Source: Oscillospiraceae bacterium MB24-C1 (GTDB lineage: Bacteria > Bacillota > Clostridia > Oscillospirales > Ruminococcaceae). From it: 64,000 nt of DNA. The stretch is taken from NCBI GenBank assembly GCA_030913685.1, contig CP133187.1, positions 2,856,001 through 2,920,000 on the forward strand, in the 5' to 3' direction. The position numbers were made by a program, and so were the translations under genes. The notes beneath the pieces were generated by a model. The model had not been told where the DNA came from, did not search any database, and saw only the letters and a program-made list of their open reading frames with translations. Positions 26,474 to 34,934 of the stretch are shown piece by piece; the first letter of the stretch is position 1, and each line of letters begins with the position of its first letter.

Positions 26474-26806
26474 ATGACGACGAAAATATTTAAGGCATTG
26501 TCAGAAGAAATTAGATTAAGAATACTGGCATTACTGTTTAATGATGAAGCGTGTGTGTGCGAGATAGAAGCTGTACTAAATCTTTCTCAGTCCAACGCAT
26601 CAAGGCACCTATCCTGTTTAAAGAACAGTGGCATTTTGAAGAGTTATAAAAAGGCTCAATGGACCTATTATAAAATCAACGGAGAATTCTCAGAAAACAA
26701 TTTAGAACTAATGCATTATCTGCAAAGAAAAGTAAAAGAAACGCCAACGTATCAACAAGATTTAAATATGATGAAAAATTGCAAGTGCGAAAGCATGTGC
26801 AAATAA
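26474..26806 (+). CDS. arsR: ArsR/SmtB-family arsenic-responsive repressor
   Basis: A 110-residue winged-helix repressor. The metalloid site is in the alpha-3 helix as ACVCEIE (Cys27 and Cys29), the ArsR CVC pattern, and the recognition helix is SQSNASRHLSCLKNSGIL. A second cysteine cluster, CKCESMCK, ends the protein. Two ATG codons lie next to each other (26471, 26474); spacing from GAGG favours the second. It heads arsD and arsA and should sense As(III) or Sb(III). Confidence 0.88.
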   Translation: MTTKIFKALSEEIRLRILALLFNDEACVCEIEAVLNLSQSNASRHLSCLKNSGILKSYKKAQWTYYKINGEFSENNLELMHYLQRKVKETPTYQQDLNMMKNCKCESMCK

Positions 26807-26971
26807 AAATGAAAAGCAAAATGATGCATAGTAATATGAGAACCCTCTTTATTATTGTGCATTTTAATTTTACCTGCTAATTAGAATCCTTCTTATACTT
26901 TTGTTTATAAAATTGTAAGCTAAGTACTTAAATTATCACAACTAATATTTTGATAAAGGTAGGTTTTGTTA

Positions 26972-27364
26972 ATGAAAAGCGTGCAAATCTTCGAGCCTGC
27001 TATGTGCTGTCCTACTGGTTTATGTGGGGTTGGCGTTGACCCAGAATTATTGAGAATGTCAACGGTTTTAAACTCCCTTAAAAAACAAGGAGTTATCATT
27101 GATAGGTTTAACCTTAATAGCGCACCAATGGAATTCGTCAACAATAAAACAGTGAACAATTTTATTAGCTCCAAAGGTGTAGCTGGCTTACCAGTAACAC
27201 TAGTCGATGGAAAAATTGTTATATCTGGTAGATACCCAACCAACCAAGAGTTGATAAAGATATTAAACATCCCTTTAGGGTTTCTTGGCCAGTCGCACAC
27301 AAGCAAGTTCAAAGTCACCCCCAAAAGACAAGGTGGGGGCAGCTGTTCAGGTGGAAACTGTTGA
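26972..27364 (+). CDS. arsD: ArsD arsenic metallochaperone
   Basis: A 130-residue metallochaperone that takes As(III) from the cytosol to ArsA. The FEPAMCCPTGLCG segment places Cys12, Cys13 and Cys18 exactly where the three binding cysteines lie in E. coli ArsD. A later CSGGNC at the C-terminus matches the second vicinal site of longer ArsD proteins. ATG 26972 has an AAGGTAGG site upstream. The order arsR-arsD-arsA is the common one. Confidence 0.94.
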   Translation: MKSVQIFEPAMCCPTGLCGVGVDPELLRMSTVLNSLKKQGVIIDRFNLNSAPMEFVNNKTVNNFISSKGVAGLPVTLVDGKIVISGRYPTNQELIKILNIPLGFLGQSHTSKFKVTPKRQGGGSCSGGNC

Positions 27365-27442
27365 TAATATAGCCATTGTCGGATATAAAACCATAGAGTG
27401 CCAGACGCACTTAGTTAACATATTTTTAAGGAGGACATAAGG

Positions 27443-29179
27443 TTGCAACCGTTTGATATTAACAAGATACCCCTTACAAAATATCTATTCTTTACTGGCA
27501 AGGGAGGTGTAGGCAAAACCTCCGCAGCCTGTGCAACAGCGGTGACCCTTGCAGACAATGGGAAAAAAGTACTTCTAATAAGCACCGATCCGGCATCGAA
27601 CCTTCAAGATGTTTTTAACACTGAACTAAATAATAAGGGAATTCAAATACAGGAAGTTCCTCGCTTATATGTTGCAAACTTAGACCCTATTCAGGCTGCC
27701 GCAGAGTATAGGGAAAGCGTAATTGCCCCCTACAGAGGCAAGTTGCCCGATGTTGTGATAAGCAATATGGAAGAACAGCTTTCGGGTTCTTGCACTGTGG
27801 AAATTGCAGCATTTAATGAGTTTTCTCATTTTATTACTGATATTCAATCTCAAAAGGAATATGACCACATTATTTTTGATACAGCCCCCACAGGCCATAC
27901 GCTAAGAATGCTGCAGTTACCTTCAGCATGGAGTAATTTTATAAGCGAAAACACCCATGGAGCATCTTGTTTGGGACAATTAGCTGGGCTTGAGGATAAG
28001 AAGAAAATGTATAGGAATGCCGTTGAGACATTAGCCGACGGCAGTATGACAACACTAATTCTAATTTCACGTCCGGAAGATGCTCCGCTGAAAGAGGCCC
28101 AAAGAGCATCTAAGGAGCTTTCAGAGCTTGGTGTTAATAATCAGATGCTTGTTGTTAATGGAGTTTTACTCGCGTTTGATGACCAAATATCGCATAGTCT
28201 GTATAAGAAGCAACAAAAAGCGTTAAAGCACGTTCCTCTTAGCCTTCAAAAAGTGAGTACTTATTATATACCCCTTAGAGCGTACAACATTACTGGTATA
28301 GAAAATGTGAGAGCGCTACTAAATAAAGATAATTATATATTATCTCAAGATAGAGTAAGTTGTCCTAAGATACCAAACCTAAAGGACGTTATTCAAGACC
28401 TTTATAAGACAAAGAAGAAAGTCATTTTTACCATGGGTAAGGGCGGTGTAGGTAAGACCACTATAGCAGCAGCCATTGCTCTTGGATTGGCCTCAAAGGG
28501 CGAAAAGGTACATCTTACTACCACCGACCCGGCCGCACATCTTAAGTTCGTTATAGACGAAAATAGGGGCATTACGATGAGCCATATTGATGAGCATGAG
28601 GAGCTGAGAAAATATCAAGAAGAAATCCTCAGCAAGGCGAGAGAAACTATGTCAGAGGATGACTTAGCCTATGTCGAGGAGGACTTGCGATCCCCATGCA
28701 CGCAGGAAATTGCTGTTTTCAGGGCATTTGCTCAAGTAGTAGAAAAGGCTGAGAACGAGATCGTAGTAATAGATACCGCTCCGACTGGCCACACACTTTT
28801 ACTTCTGGATTCCACCCAAAGCTATCACAGAGAAATAAAGCGCTCCCAGGGGGACATTCCTGAATCAGTGAAGAAACTTTTGCCACGTCTTAGAAACAAG
28901 GATGAAACAGAAGTGATTATAGTCACTTTGGCAGAAACGACTCCTGTATACGAAGCAATGAGATTAGAAGAAGATTTAAAACGAGCGGGCATTAATAGCA
29001 AATGGTGGGTAATTAATTCCTCACTTTATAAAACAGGTACCACTAATAAAATGCTCTCAGCAAAGGCAAGTAATGAGATAGCGTGGATTAATAAAGTGGA
29101 TGCACATGCAAACGGCAACTTTGCTGTTATTAGCTGGAGTGACGGAGAAATTAAGGGAGACAAACTTCTAAAACTATAA
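27443..29179 (+). CDS. arsA: ArsA arsenite-stimulated ATPase (two fused halves)
   Basis: This 578-residue ATPase has two homologous halves. Walker A motifs are GKGGVGKTS (residues 19-27) and GKGGVGKTT (332-340), and each half has a DTAPTGHTL switch motif and a Cys in SCTVEIA or PCTQEIA, the probable As(III)/Sb(III) ligands. ArsA energises an ArsB pump and receives arsenite from ArsD. It starts at a TTG with AAGGAGG upstream. No ArsB or Acr3 gene follows in this window, so its partner is not visible. Confidence 0.95.
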   Translation: MQPFDINKIPLTKYLFFTGKGGVGKTSAACATAVTLADNGKKVLLISTDPASNLQDVFNTELNNKGIQIQEVPRLYVANLDPIQAAAEYRESVIAPYRGKLPDVVISNMEEQLSGSCTVEIAAFNEFSHFITDIQSQKEYDHIIFDTAPTGHTLRMLQLPSAWSNFISENTHGASCLGQLAGLEDKKKMYRNAVETLADGSMTTLILISRPEDAPLKEAQRASKELSELGVNNQMLVVNGVLLAFDDQISHSLYKKQQKALKHVPLSLQKVSTYYIPLRAYNITGIENVRALLNKDNYILSQDRVSCPKIPNLKDVIQDLYKTKKKVIFTMGKGGVGKTTIAAAIALGLASKGEKVHLTTTDPAAHLKFVIDENRGITMSHIDEHEELRKYQEEILSKARETMSEDDLAYVEEDLRSPCTQEIAVFRAFAQVVEKAENEIVVIDTAPTGHTLLLLDSTQSYHREIKRSQGDIPESVKKLLPRLRNKDETEVIIVTLAETTPVYEAMRLEEDLKRAGINSKWWVINSSLYKTGTTNKMLSAKASNEIAWINKVDAHANGNFAVISWSDGEIKGDKLLKL

Positions 29180-29530
29180 AAAGCATATAATTAAAAAAGA
29201 ATGAAAGAAATGAGATGCATAAACCCCAAATGGGGAAAGCACTTATATTATCAAATCTATAAACAGCAATCTGCTAGAAGTTGTGCGCATTGGACGATTT
29301 TAGGGCTATATCGAACTATGAATCGTTACATCTTTATTAGAGACTTTTCCGAAAGTTTCAAAGTAGAATAGTTATATTTATGTAATCTAAATTATTGTCG
29401 CTCTTCTTCCTTGCTCCATCTTCGCAAAGAAGTTAGGGCTCTTTGCAAACCCTTTCCCCAGTTTTTCTAGGTTCAGAACAAATATTGATCAAAGTTTTAT
29501 ATAAACTATTTTTCCTCTTTCTATTTTTTG
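29180..29530. other. Intergenic region after arsA
   Basis: No gene or clear terminator was seen. A small repeat CCCCAAATGGGG occurs at 29223-29234. An arsB-like pump would be expected here but there is no open frame for one. Confidence 0.5.
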
Positions 29531-30472
29531 TTATATTGTTGCCTTAGCAATTAAATCATTCAGTACTTCTTTTTCATTTTGTAGGCTTTTACCAGTGGCA
29601 CTGAGCATATCGGTCAAACGGCTTATGACATGCTCAATCTGGCTTTTGGTATTCTGTACCTGATTTTGGGATTGATTAATTTTATCCAATACTGCCCAAT
29701 CTGCAAACAACCCATCAAAAAAATAGTCTGCAAAGCATAAAAAGCCATCAATGCTAACCTGCATATCTGCGTGAATCGTCACATCGGTCAGCTCTGTTTT
29801 AAAACGACGCAACTGTACCTGCAAATATTCGACCCGTTGCTGTGCTTCGTCCAGATGGCTATGCTTTGCCATATCCGATAGCAAACCGCCACCCAGCAAG
29901 TCCCAAGTGCCCCAGCCTTCTGCACTGTCGAGACTGGACAGAATACTATCGGTGGTCTCAAGCGCTGCCTGACCGGCCACAAGTGCCTCCTGGATTTCTT
30001 TTACCTGTCCTTCCAAATAGGAGATACGTTCCTCGGCTCGAAAAACTCCCTCAGCATCTTGAGTAGCGAGGGATTTAATAGCCTTCAGCTTATCCTTTAG
30101 CGTCTGATCATATTGCTGTTCGCATTCGCCTAGTTGACCCAACTCTGCCTCGTAACGTTTGATATCTGCCTCTACTGCAGAAAGTTCACGTGCGGCAACG
30201 TCATACTTAACGCTAGCAACATAGGCCTCTTCGCGCTCTTTGTCCAGCTTTTCATCCATCTTGCCAATGACTCCATAGAAGAAGGCGGCTAAACTATGGC
30301 CTTCCAGACGGTCAACGTCGGCTTGCTCGTCCAACTTGTCTTTTCTGAGCGCATCGACTTTGGCGCTCAAAGTCACGCGTTGAGTGTATAGTTCTTTTAG
30401 CTTAGACTCTTTGTGCTTTTTTTGTTCAATTTGCCGTCTAAGAAGCTGCATTTTTTCATCATAATACGCCAC
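29531..30472 (-). CDS. Coiled-coil protein of unknown function (313 aa)
   Basis: A mostly helical protein with heptad patterns throughout (residues 1-160 and 195-305), rich in Glu, Gln, Lys and Leu. The two helical blocks flank a hydrophobic, glycine-rich segment WGTWDLLGGGLLSDMAKHSHL at about residues 185-205, which may be a turn or a membrane-interacting hairpin. There is no signal peptide. The start is a GTG with AAAGGAG upstream. The gene is isolated from its neighbours. No function can be assigned. Confidence 0.65.
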   Translation of the reverse strand: MAYYDEKMQLLRRQIEQKKHKESKLKELYTQRVTLSAKVDALRKDKLDEQADVDRLEGHSLAAFFYGVIGKMDEKLDKEREEAYVASVKYDVAARELSAVEADIKRYEAELGQLGECEQQYDQTLKDKLKAIKSLATQDAEGVFRAEERISYLEGQVKEIQEALVAGQAALETTDSILSSLDSAEGWGTWDLLGGGLLSDMAKHSHLDEAQQRVEYLQVQLRRFKTELTDVTIHADMQVSIDGFLCFADYFFDGLFADWAVLDKINQSQNQVQNTKSQIEHVISRLTDMLSATGKSLQNEKEVLNDLIAKATI

Positions 30473-30810
30473 TGGGAACTCCTTTCGATTCTGTACAACT
30501 AAATTTTCGCTTGAATAGCTGTACTATGTAAAACTTTTCATTAATAAGAACGTTTAACCATGAGCACGCTTGCACATCCACCATCTAAACATTAAATGCA
30601 GTTCAAATTGAGCTTATACTGGAAGATCATATCCATTATGGGAACATTCAGGTCATCTACTTTTACCGGCTGTCCTGTATCGAGCACACAACGCATATGA
30701 CATCCCACAATATCCATAGGCGTTGTCCATAATGTTATCTCCTTTTATTCTGGCTATTTAACAAATGGCTCATTGATACCATGGGCCTTTCTTTTTTTGA
30801 TGTTTAGTAT
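30473..30810. other. Intergenic region with a possible tiny open frame
   Basis: A 41-codon frame at 30717-30592 (minus) reads sensibly (residues VLDTGQPVKVDDLNVPIMDM) and may be a remnant or a small protein. The nearby AAAGGAG, however, points to another frame that stops after about 25 codons. No confident gene is called. Confidence 0.35.
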
Positions 30811-31929
30811 TTACACGCGAATTCTTATGAAACCATCCATAATACGTCGAGCAGTGCTTTCAATTGAAACATAGTCGATGTTGCCATTTGTAATGCTCAG
30901 TGGTATATGCATTACGCCACTTGGATGCCCTATACGAACCAATGTCCTGCCCACGAGGTTTAGGGTGGCACTAGGTAATGTGTCCGACAAAACTGTAGCT
31001 ACTGCGATGGCGTTTGCCGAGGTAAAAGGACTCGCTTTGTGTGGTTGCCGTACCGACAGTACCCGCACACAGATGTCCATATCACTTGCATTAAGTTGGC
31101 GACCTGTCAAGTCAATATAAGGCTGGGGTGCGGTAAATATGGCGATTTTCGGCACGCCTGAAAAGTTGTCCCGTGCATCCTTCATTGTTTTGCCAAACCC
31201 AATTTTCATAGCTGCAGTACAGCGGATCGCTTCCAGATAAGTCATTACTGCTTCGTTCGACTCAAATTCAGTGGGCAACTCCGTTCCTATAAGGCCGACA
31301 TCTTCAGCTCGCACAAGAACCATAGGATTTGAAACATCAAGTATCGTTGCATCAATATCAGCAAAGCCCTCAACGTGCAACCTGTCAACCGAATGACCGG
31401 TCGGCAACAAGCTGCCTGTTTTTGCACCTGCCGGATTAAGGAATCTAAGTTCTATTCGTGGGGCAGTTCCATCAATACCGTCTAGACAGAAATCGCCATC
31501 CTGAGAAAGAATACCATTTTCCGTAGGCACACAGTTGACGACAATCTTATTTGTATTGAGATTTAACATACGAATCTCAGTTATGGGGTGTGTTGCGGTA
31601 ACAAGGCCTTCCTCAACTGCAAACGGTCCGACCGCTGCGGACATATTACCACAATTTGCAGAATAGTCCACCGTTGTACTACCAACAACGATCTGTACCG
31701 AAATATATTCGATATCAACATCGGCGCGATTTGATTTTGAAACCACAACCGCCTTGCTGTTAGATGAAACGCCCCCACCAACACCGTCTATTTGCTTAGC
31801 ATCGGGTCCGCCGAGTGCCTGCAAAAAAATACTATCCCACTCTGCATGGTCAGCCGGGAGATCTTCCTGTTTAAAAATCAGTCCTCGGCATACGCCGCCG
31901 CGCATCAAAACCGCTTTAAATTTTCTCAT
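30811..31929 (-). CDS. PrpF-family protein (2-methylaconitate cis-trans isomerase-like)
   Basis: A 372-residue member of the PrpF family, a diaminopimelate-epimerase-like fold. MRGGVCRGLIF and VGGGVSSNSKAVVVS near the start, and the cysteine in SANCGNMSAAVGPFA, fit the family. Members isomerise small tricarboxylates or keto acids; the actual substrate is unknown. There are no prpB, prpC or prpD genes nearby, so a methylcitrate role is not supported by context. AGAGGAAA lies before the ATG. Confidence 0.85.
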   Translation of the reverse strand: MRKFKAVLMRGGVCRGLIFKQEDLPADHAEWDSIFLQALGGPDAKQIDGVGGGVSSNSKAVVVSKSNRADVDIEYISVQIVVGSTTVDYSANCGNMSAAVGPFAVEEGLVTATHPITEIRMLNLNTNKIVVNCVPTENGILSQDGDFCLDGIDGTAPRIELRFLNPAGAKTGSLLPTGHSVDRLHVEGFADIDATILDVSNPMVLVRAEDVGLIGTELPTEFESNEAVMTYLEAIRCTAAMKIGFGKTMKDARDNFSGVPKIAIFTAPQPYIDLTGRQLNASDMDICVRVLSVRQPHKASPFTSANAIAVATVLSDTLPSATLNLVGRTLVRIGHPSGVMHIPLSITNGNIDYVSIESTARRIMDGFIRIRV

Positions 31930-32081
31930 TATGTTTCCTCTCGTATTATAGTAGTAGTTTTTAGAGCCCCTCTTTAAGAGCTGTATGCTACAGTGTTTAG
32001 GATGTTGTGGTTGGTTTTCTTTCCTACCACATAAACATTTCTTCCTTTTAATTCTACGTTCATTGTGTCTCTCTAAGTATA

Positions 32082-32140
32082 AATCCCCCTGATTGTAAGT
32101 TTAACATATACTAGGGGGATTGTGGCTTTCAATGGTCAAA
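32082..32140 (+). repeat. 59-bp dispersed element, copy A
   Basis: This aligns without gaps to 38431-38489. The last 19 bases (GTGGCTTTCAATGGTCAAA) are identical, and the first part (CTGATTGTAA) is conserved. Copy A also has an inverted repeat AATCCCCCT/AGGGGGATT. It lies about 150 bases upstream of the PrpF gene and about 65 bases upstream of the next plus-strand frame. Confidence 0.7.
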
Positions 32141-32205
32141 AAACTTTTGATCATATTGCTTTATCCGGATTATTTATAAGCTAGAACTTCGCAAGATTAT
32201 TTGAT

Positions 32206-32619
32206 ATGGATATAGACAGGGAAATCCATTTAACACTTCAGGAATTGAAAAAATATTTGGCGTTTTACGACCAGAATCAGGTGTTAAAAGATAAATTTAT
32301 GGTTTCAGAAAGAATAGACTTTGACCTTTGGGATACAAAAATTATATTTGATTATGATAACCGACTTTTTTGCATGAATAAAAACCCTGATAAAACAGTT
32401 TTTAAAGGAAAACAGCTTAAGTCCTTTACCATCAAGGAAGACAGCGCCCTCCTGTTTGAAGGTTCAGCGAACGGAATTCATCGTTATGCCAGCACTGTGC
32501 CAGAACACGCCATGGCGCTAGCGCCGCAAATCGCTCAGTTTAAGATGAACCAGCAGCTTGCCAGAGCCGTTGATAAACTCAACGGCGACAAAGATGGTCG
32601 AATGACCCCGCGGCATTAA
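32206..32619 (+). CDS. DUF4428-like protein or fragment (137 aa)
   Basis: Residues 1-90 resemble the C-terminal part of DUF4428 proteins that normally follow a zinc ribbon: EIHLTLQELKKYLAFYDQN and DNRLFCMNKNPDKTVFKGKQLKSFTI. The zinc ribbon itself is not present. The ATG has no ribosome binding site, and the same frame continues a few codons upstream as FARLFD before a stop. It may therefore be an N-terminally truncated remnant rather than a functional gene. Confidence 0.4.
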   Translation: MDIDREIHLTLQELKKYLAFYDQNQVLKDKFMVSERIDFDLWDTKIIFDYDNRLFCMNKNPDKTVFKGKQLKSFTIKEDSALLFEGSANGIHRYASTVPEHAMALAPQIAQFKMNQQLARAVDKLNGDKDGRMTPRH

Positions 32620-32680
32620 AGGTACATCATCATGAATACCTATAATCATTTTTATGACTTTCACTGTGAGGCTACAAAAG

Positions 32681-32705
32681 AAAAACCGGATGCAAAGCAT
32701 CCGGT
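32681..32705 (-). terminator. Terminator of the second RpiR gene
   Basis: ACCGGATGC/GCATCCGGT, 9 bp around a 3-base loop; on the minus strand a TTTTTCTTTT run follows. It lies about 105 bases after the stop at 32810. Confidence 0.8.
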
Positions 32706-32809
32706 AATTTCTAGAGCTTCAAAAATGCCGCAACAATGTCGAAATTAGTTGCATGCAATTGAGAAGGATTAATGTACACCTAAACTATCAAAATGGTCAA
32801 GGACAAAAT

Positions 32810-33658
32810 TCACCACTCCATTAGATCATATTTTTGCAAAGCAGAGTTTGCTTGCTCAATACTCCTTAGTGTTTGAGGAGAAAATCGGACACAAAGCTCA
32901 TCGACCAAAGCTTCGATTATCGCTGCAAAGGGGATAATCGAATATTTATCCTCAACTTTAGGCGTGAGCAGAATCTCCGTAGCAATATCGTTCAAGCGGC
33001 AGTTTTCATTATTGGTCATTAGAATAACCGAGTGTCCAAGTTTTTGCGCGTACTGCGCAGTGTCCATTGTAAGCTTGGTATAAGGCCATCGTGCAATCAC
33101 CAAAATACTACTCGCTGTGGGCAGCTTGCCGACGCGATCTAACGAAAAATGCTCACCCATGGAAAGTACCGACACTCTTTTTGGGGTAGTTAGCATGAGC
33201 GCCTCAAAATATTGCGCCAACAGATTGGATGAACGGCACCCGATGACCCCTATTTCCGGGGCGCGCTCCAACAGTTCAACGGCGCGGCGGAAGGATCTTT
33301 CAAAGGTGGGCGCAATCATTGTACCCAAAATGGCAACAGCGTTTTCAATAGAAGAATAAAGACTATCGACCTTCTCGCTATTTGTCAGCATGCGCTGCAT
33401 CTGCCAATAATTAGGGTAGGAGCTGTGTGAAAGGTGGCTACTCAAATCCACTTTAAACGACATGAAACTAGTATAGCCCAAGTCATGCAGCATACGAAAT
33501 AACGTAGCTTTACCCACTCCCGCGCTTTTTGCTACTTCTTCTGCCGTCGCATCCGCCAGCGTGTCTACATTTTTGATCATATAATCACATAGTTGACGTT
33601 GCTTCTTACTCAGGGAGGTCCAATTTTCAAATAATCTTTCAATTTTATTTGTAGACAT
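32810..33658 (-). CDS. RpiR (MurR/RpiR) family transcriptional regulator, paralog
   Basis: A 282-residue protein with the same architecture as the regulator at 5359-6213: HTH_6 domain with LSKKQRQLCDYMIKN and GVGKATLFRMLHDLGYTSFMSFK, and a SIS domain with IGVIGCRSSNLLAQYF and ILVIARWPYTKLTMDTAQ. The C-termini also match (LQKYDLMEW). The ATG at 33658 has AAAGGGGG in front. It diverges from the M29-like peptidase and the YfcC carrier, so these are the likely targets. Confidence 0.93.
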   Translation of the reverse strand: MSTNKIERLFENWTSLSKKQRQLCDYMIKNVDTLADATAEEVAKSAGVGKATLFRMLHDLGYTSFMSFKVDLSSHLSHSSYPNYWQMQRMLTNSEKVDSLYSSIENAVAILGTMIAPTFERSFRRAVELLERAPEIGVIGCRSSNLLAQYFEALMLTTPKRVSVLSMGEHFSLDRVGKLPTASSILVIARWPYTKLTMDTAQYAQKLGHSVILMTNNENCRLNDIATEILLTPKVEDKYSIIPFAAIIEALVDELCVRFSPQTLRSIEQANSALQKYDLMEW

Positions 33659-33811
33659 CGCCTGCACCCCCCTTTACATCTATCACACATATACTTATTG
33701 AATTATATACAACAGAATTGGAAAAATCAAGTATGCGTCATTTTTCGTGAGCATTTGAAACAAAAAAGATACTAATAGTCCGTATAACATGTCGAAACTT
33801 TGACTTTATTA

Positions 33812-33840
33812 TTGACATTCTAATATTTTGATACTATTAT
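33812..33840 (+). promoter_or_regulatory. Sigma-A promoter of the M29-like peptidase gene
   Basis: TTGACA (33812-33817) and TATTAT (33835-33840) are 17 bases apart. The -10 coincides with an in-frame ATG at 33839, so that ATG cannot be the translation start. Confidence 0.8.
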
Positions 33841-33892
33841 GATACAAAACAGCTCATATTTCAATTGTAAAGAGCAGAAGGAGAGACCAACA

Positions 33893-34897
33893 GTGGATAA
33901 CAAAATTATTCAGGCCATGAACATCGCGGACAAAATTATAGGGGATTTATTAGCGGTAAAAGCAGGTGAGGAGGTGCTTATTGCGATTGATACCGAGAGC
34001 GATATGCGTATGGCGCAGGCTTTCGCCGCAGCCAGTCAAAAGTGCGGTGCGGACTTTATGATCGCAATGATGGCAGCGCGCGATAAGAGCCAGGCTACTA
34101 CCATTCCGAAATCCCTGGAGGAGGCCATGTCTGGCTGTGATGTTTTTATTCCTATGACAAAAGCATCTGGTGCACCCGCATACAACTTAAAAATGAAAGC
34201 GTTGTTGCGTGAAAAAAAGATTCGAGAATGCTGCATGGTCCTGCGTGACATTGACAATTACATTCACGGGGGAGCGCTTGCAGATTATGAGCAAGTATAT
34301 GTTGACGGCCAAAATCTTCAAAAGCTGTGGTGGCATAAAAAGAACGCACATGTTACCTCGCCCGCGGGTACCGACCTGACTTTTGAAATGATTGATATGA
34401 TGCCGATCATTGAGTGTGGTATTGCTCGTGAACCGGGGCTCAGTATGGCTTTCTCGGACGGAGAGGTTTCATTAGGTCCTGTTGAGGGCACTATGAATGG
34501 AACTATGGTAATTGATGGCCCCATGTGCTACTATGGGCTTCCTAGCACTCCGGTTCGTTTGCGTATTGAGAATGGAAGGGTGGCCGAGATTCTCGGCGGG
34601 GATCCAAAGATTTGCAAGGAGTTGGAAAAGCTATTCGCCGAGGTAAAAAACAGTGACAATATTGCGGAAATCGGCATTGGACTGAACCCGGCATCATTGT
34701 TTAACGGTGACTTTGAGGAGGAAAAAAAGGCACGCGGAACCATTCATTTCGCACTTGGAAACGGTTTGTATTATGACCAAAGCGTTGATTCCCAAGTACA
34801 TATTGATATGGTGTTGTATAACACTACCGTTGATTTTGATGGCGAAATCTTTGTTAAAGATGGTAATGTGATAATTTTAGATAAAATAGAACGATAG
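33893..34897 (+). CDS. M29-like aminopeptidase / NicX-like family protein
   Basis: A 334-residue member of the leucyl aminopeptidase (M29)-like family: SDGEVSLGPVEGTMNGTMV, GLNPASLFNGDFEEEKKARGTIHFALG, and then HIDMVLYNTTVDFDGEIFV at the C-terminus. The family also includes the dihydroxypyridine dioxygenase NicX, so peptidase activity is not certain. Conserved Glu and His residues that bind metal are in GDFEEEKKARGTIHFA. The start is the GTG at 33893 with AAGGAG upstream; the earlier ATG falls inside the -10 box. It forms an operon with the YfcC-type carrier. Confidence 0.8.
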   Translation: MDNKIIQAMNIADKIIGDLLAVKAGEEVLIAIDTESDMRMAQAFAAASQKCGADFMIAMMAARDKSQATTIPKSLEEAMSGCDVFIPMTKASGAPAYNLKMKALLREKKIRECCMVLRDIDNYIHGGALADYEQVYVDGQNLQKLWWHKKNAHVTSPAGTDLTFEMIDMMPIIECGIAREPGLSMAFSDGEVSLGPVEGTMNGTMVIDGPMCYYGLPSTPVRLRIENGRVAEILGGDPKICKELEKLFAEVKNSDNIAEIGIGLNPASLFNGDFEEEKKARGTIHFALGNGLYYDQSVDSQVHIDMVLYNTTVDFDGEIFVKDGNVIILDKIER

Positions 34898-34934
34898 ATA
34901 GAAGACAAAGCCGAAGTTTGGAAGGAGTTATAGC

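Noticed and set aside
33839-33841. ATG as start of the M29-like gene
   Set aside because: It lies inside the TATTAT -10 box; the GTG at 33893 with AAGGAG is better.
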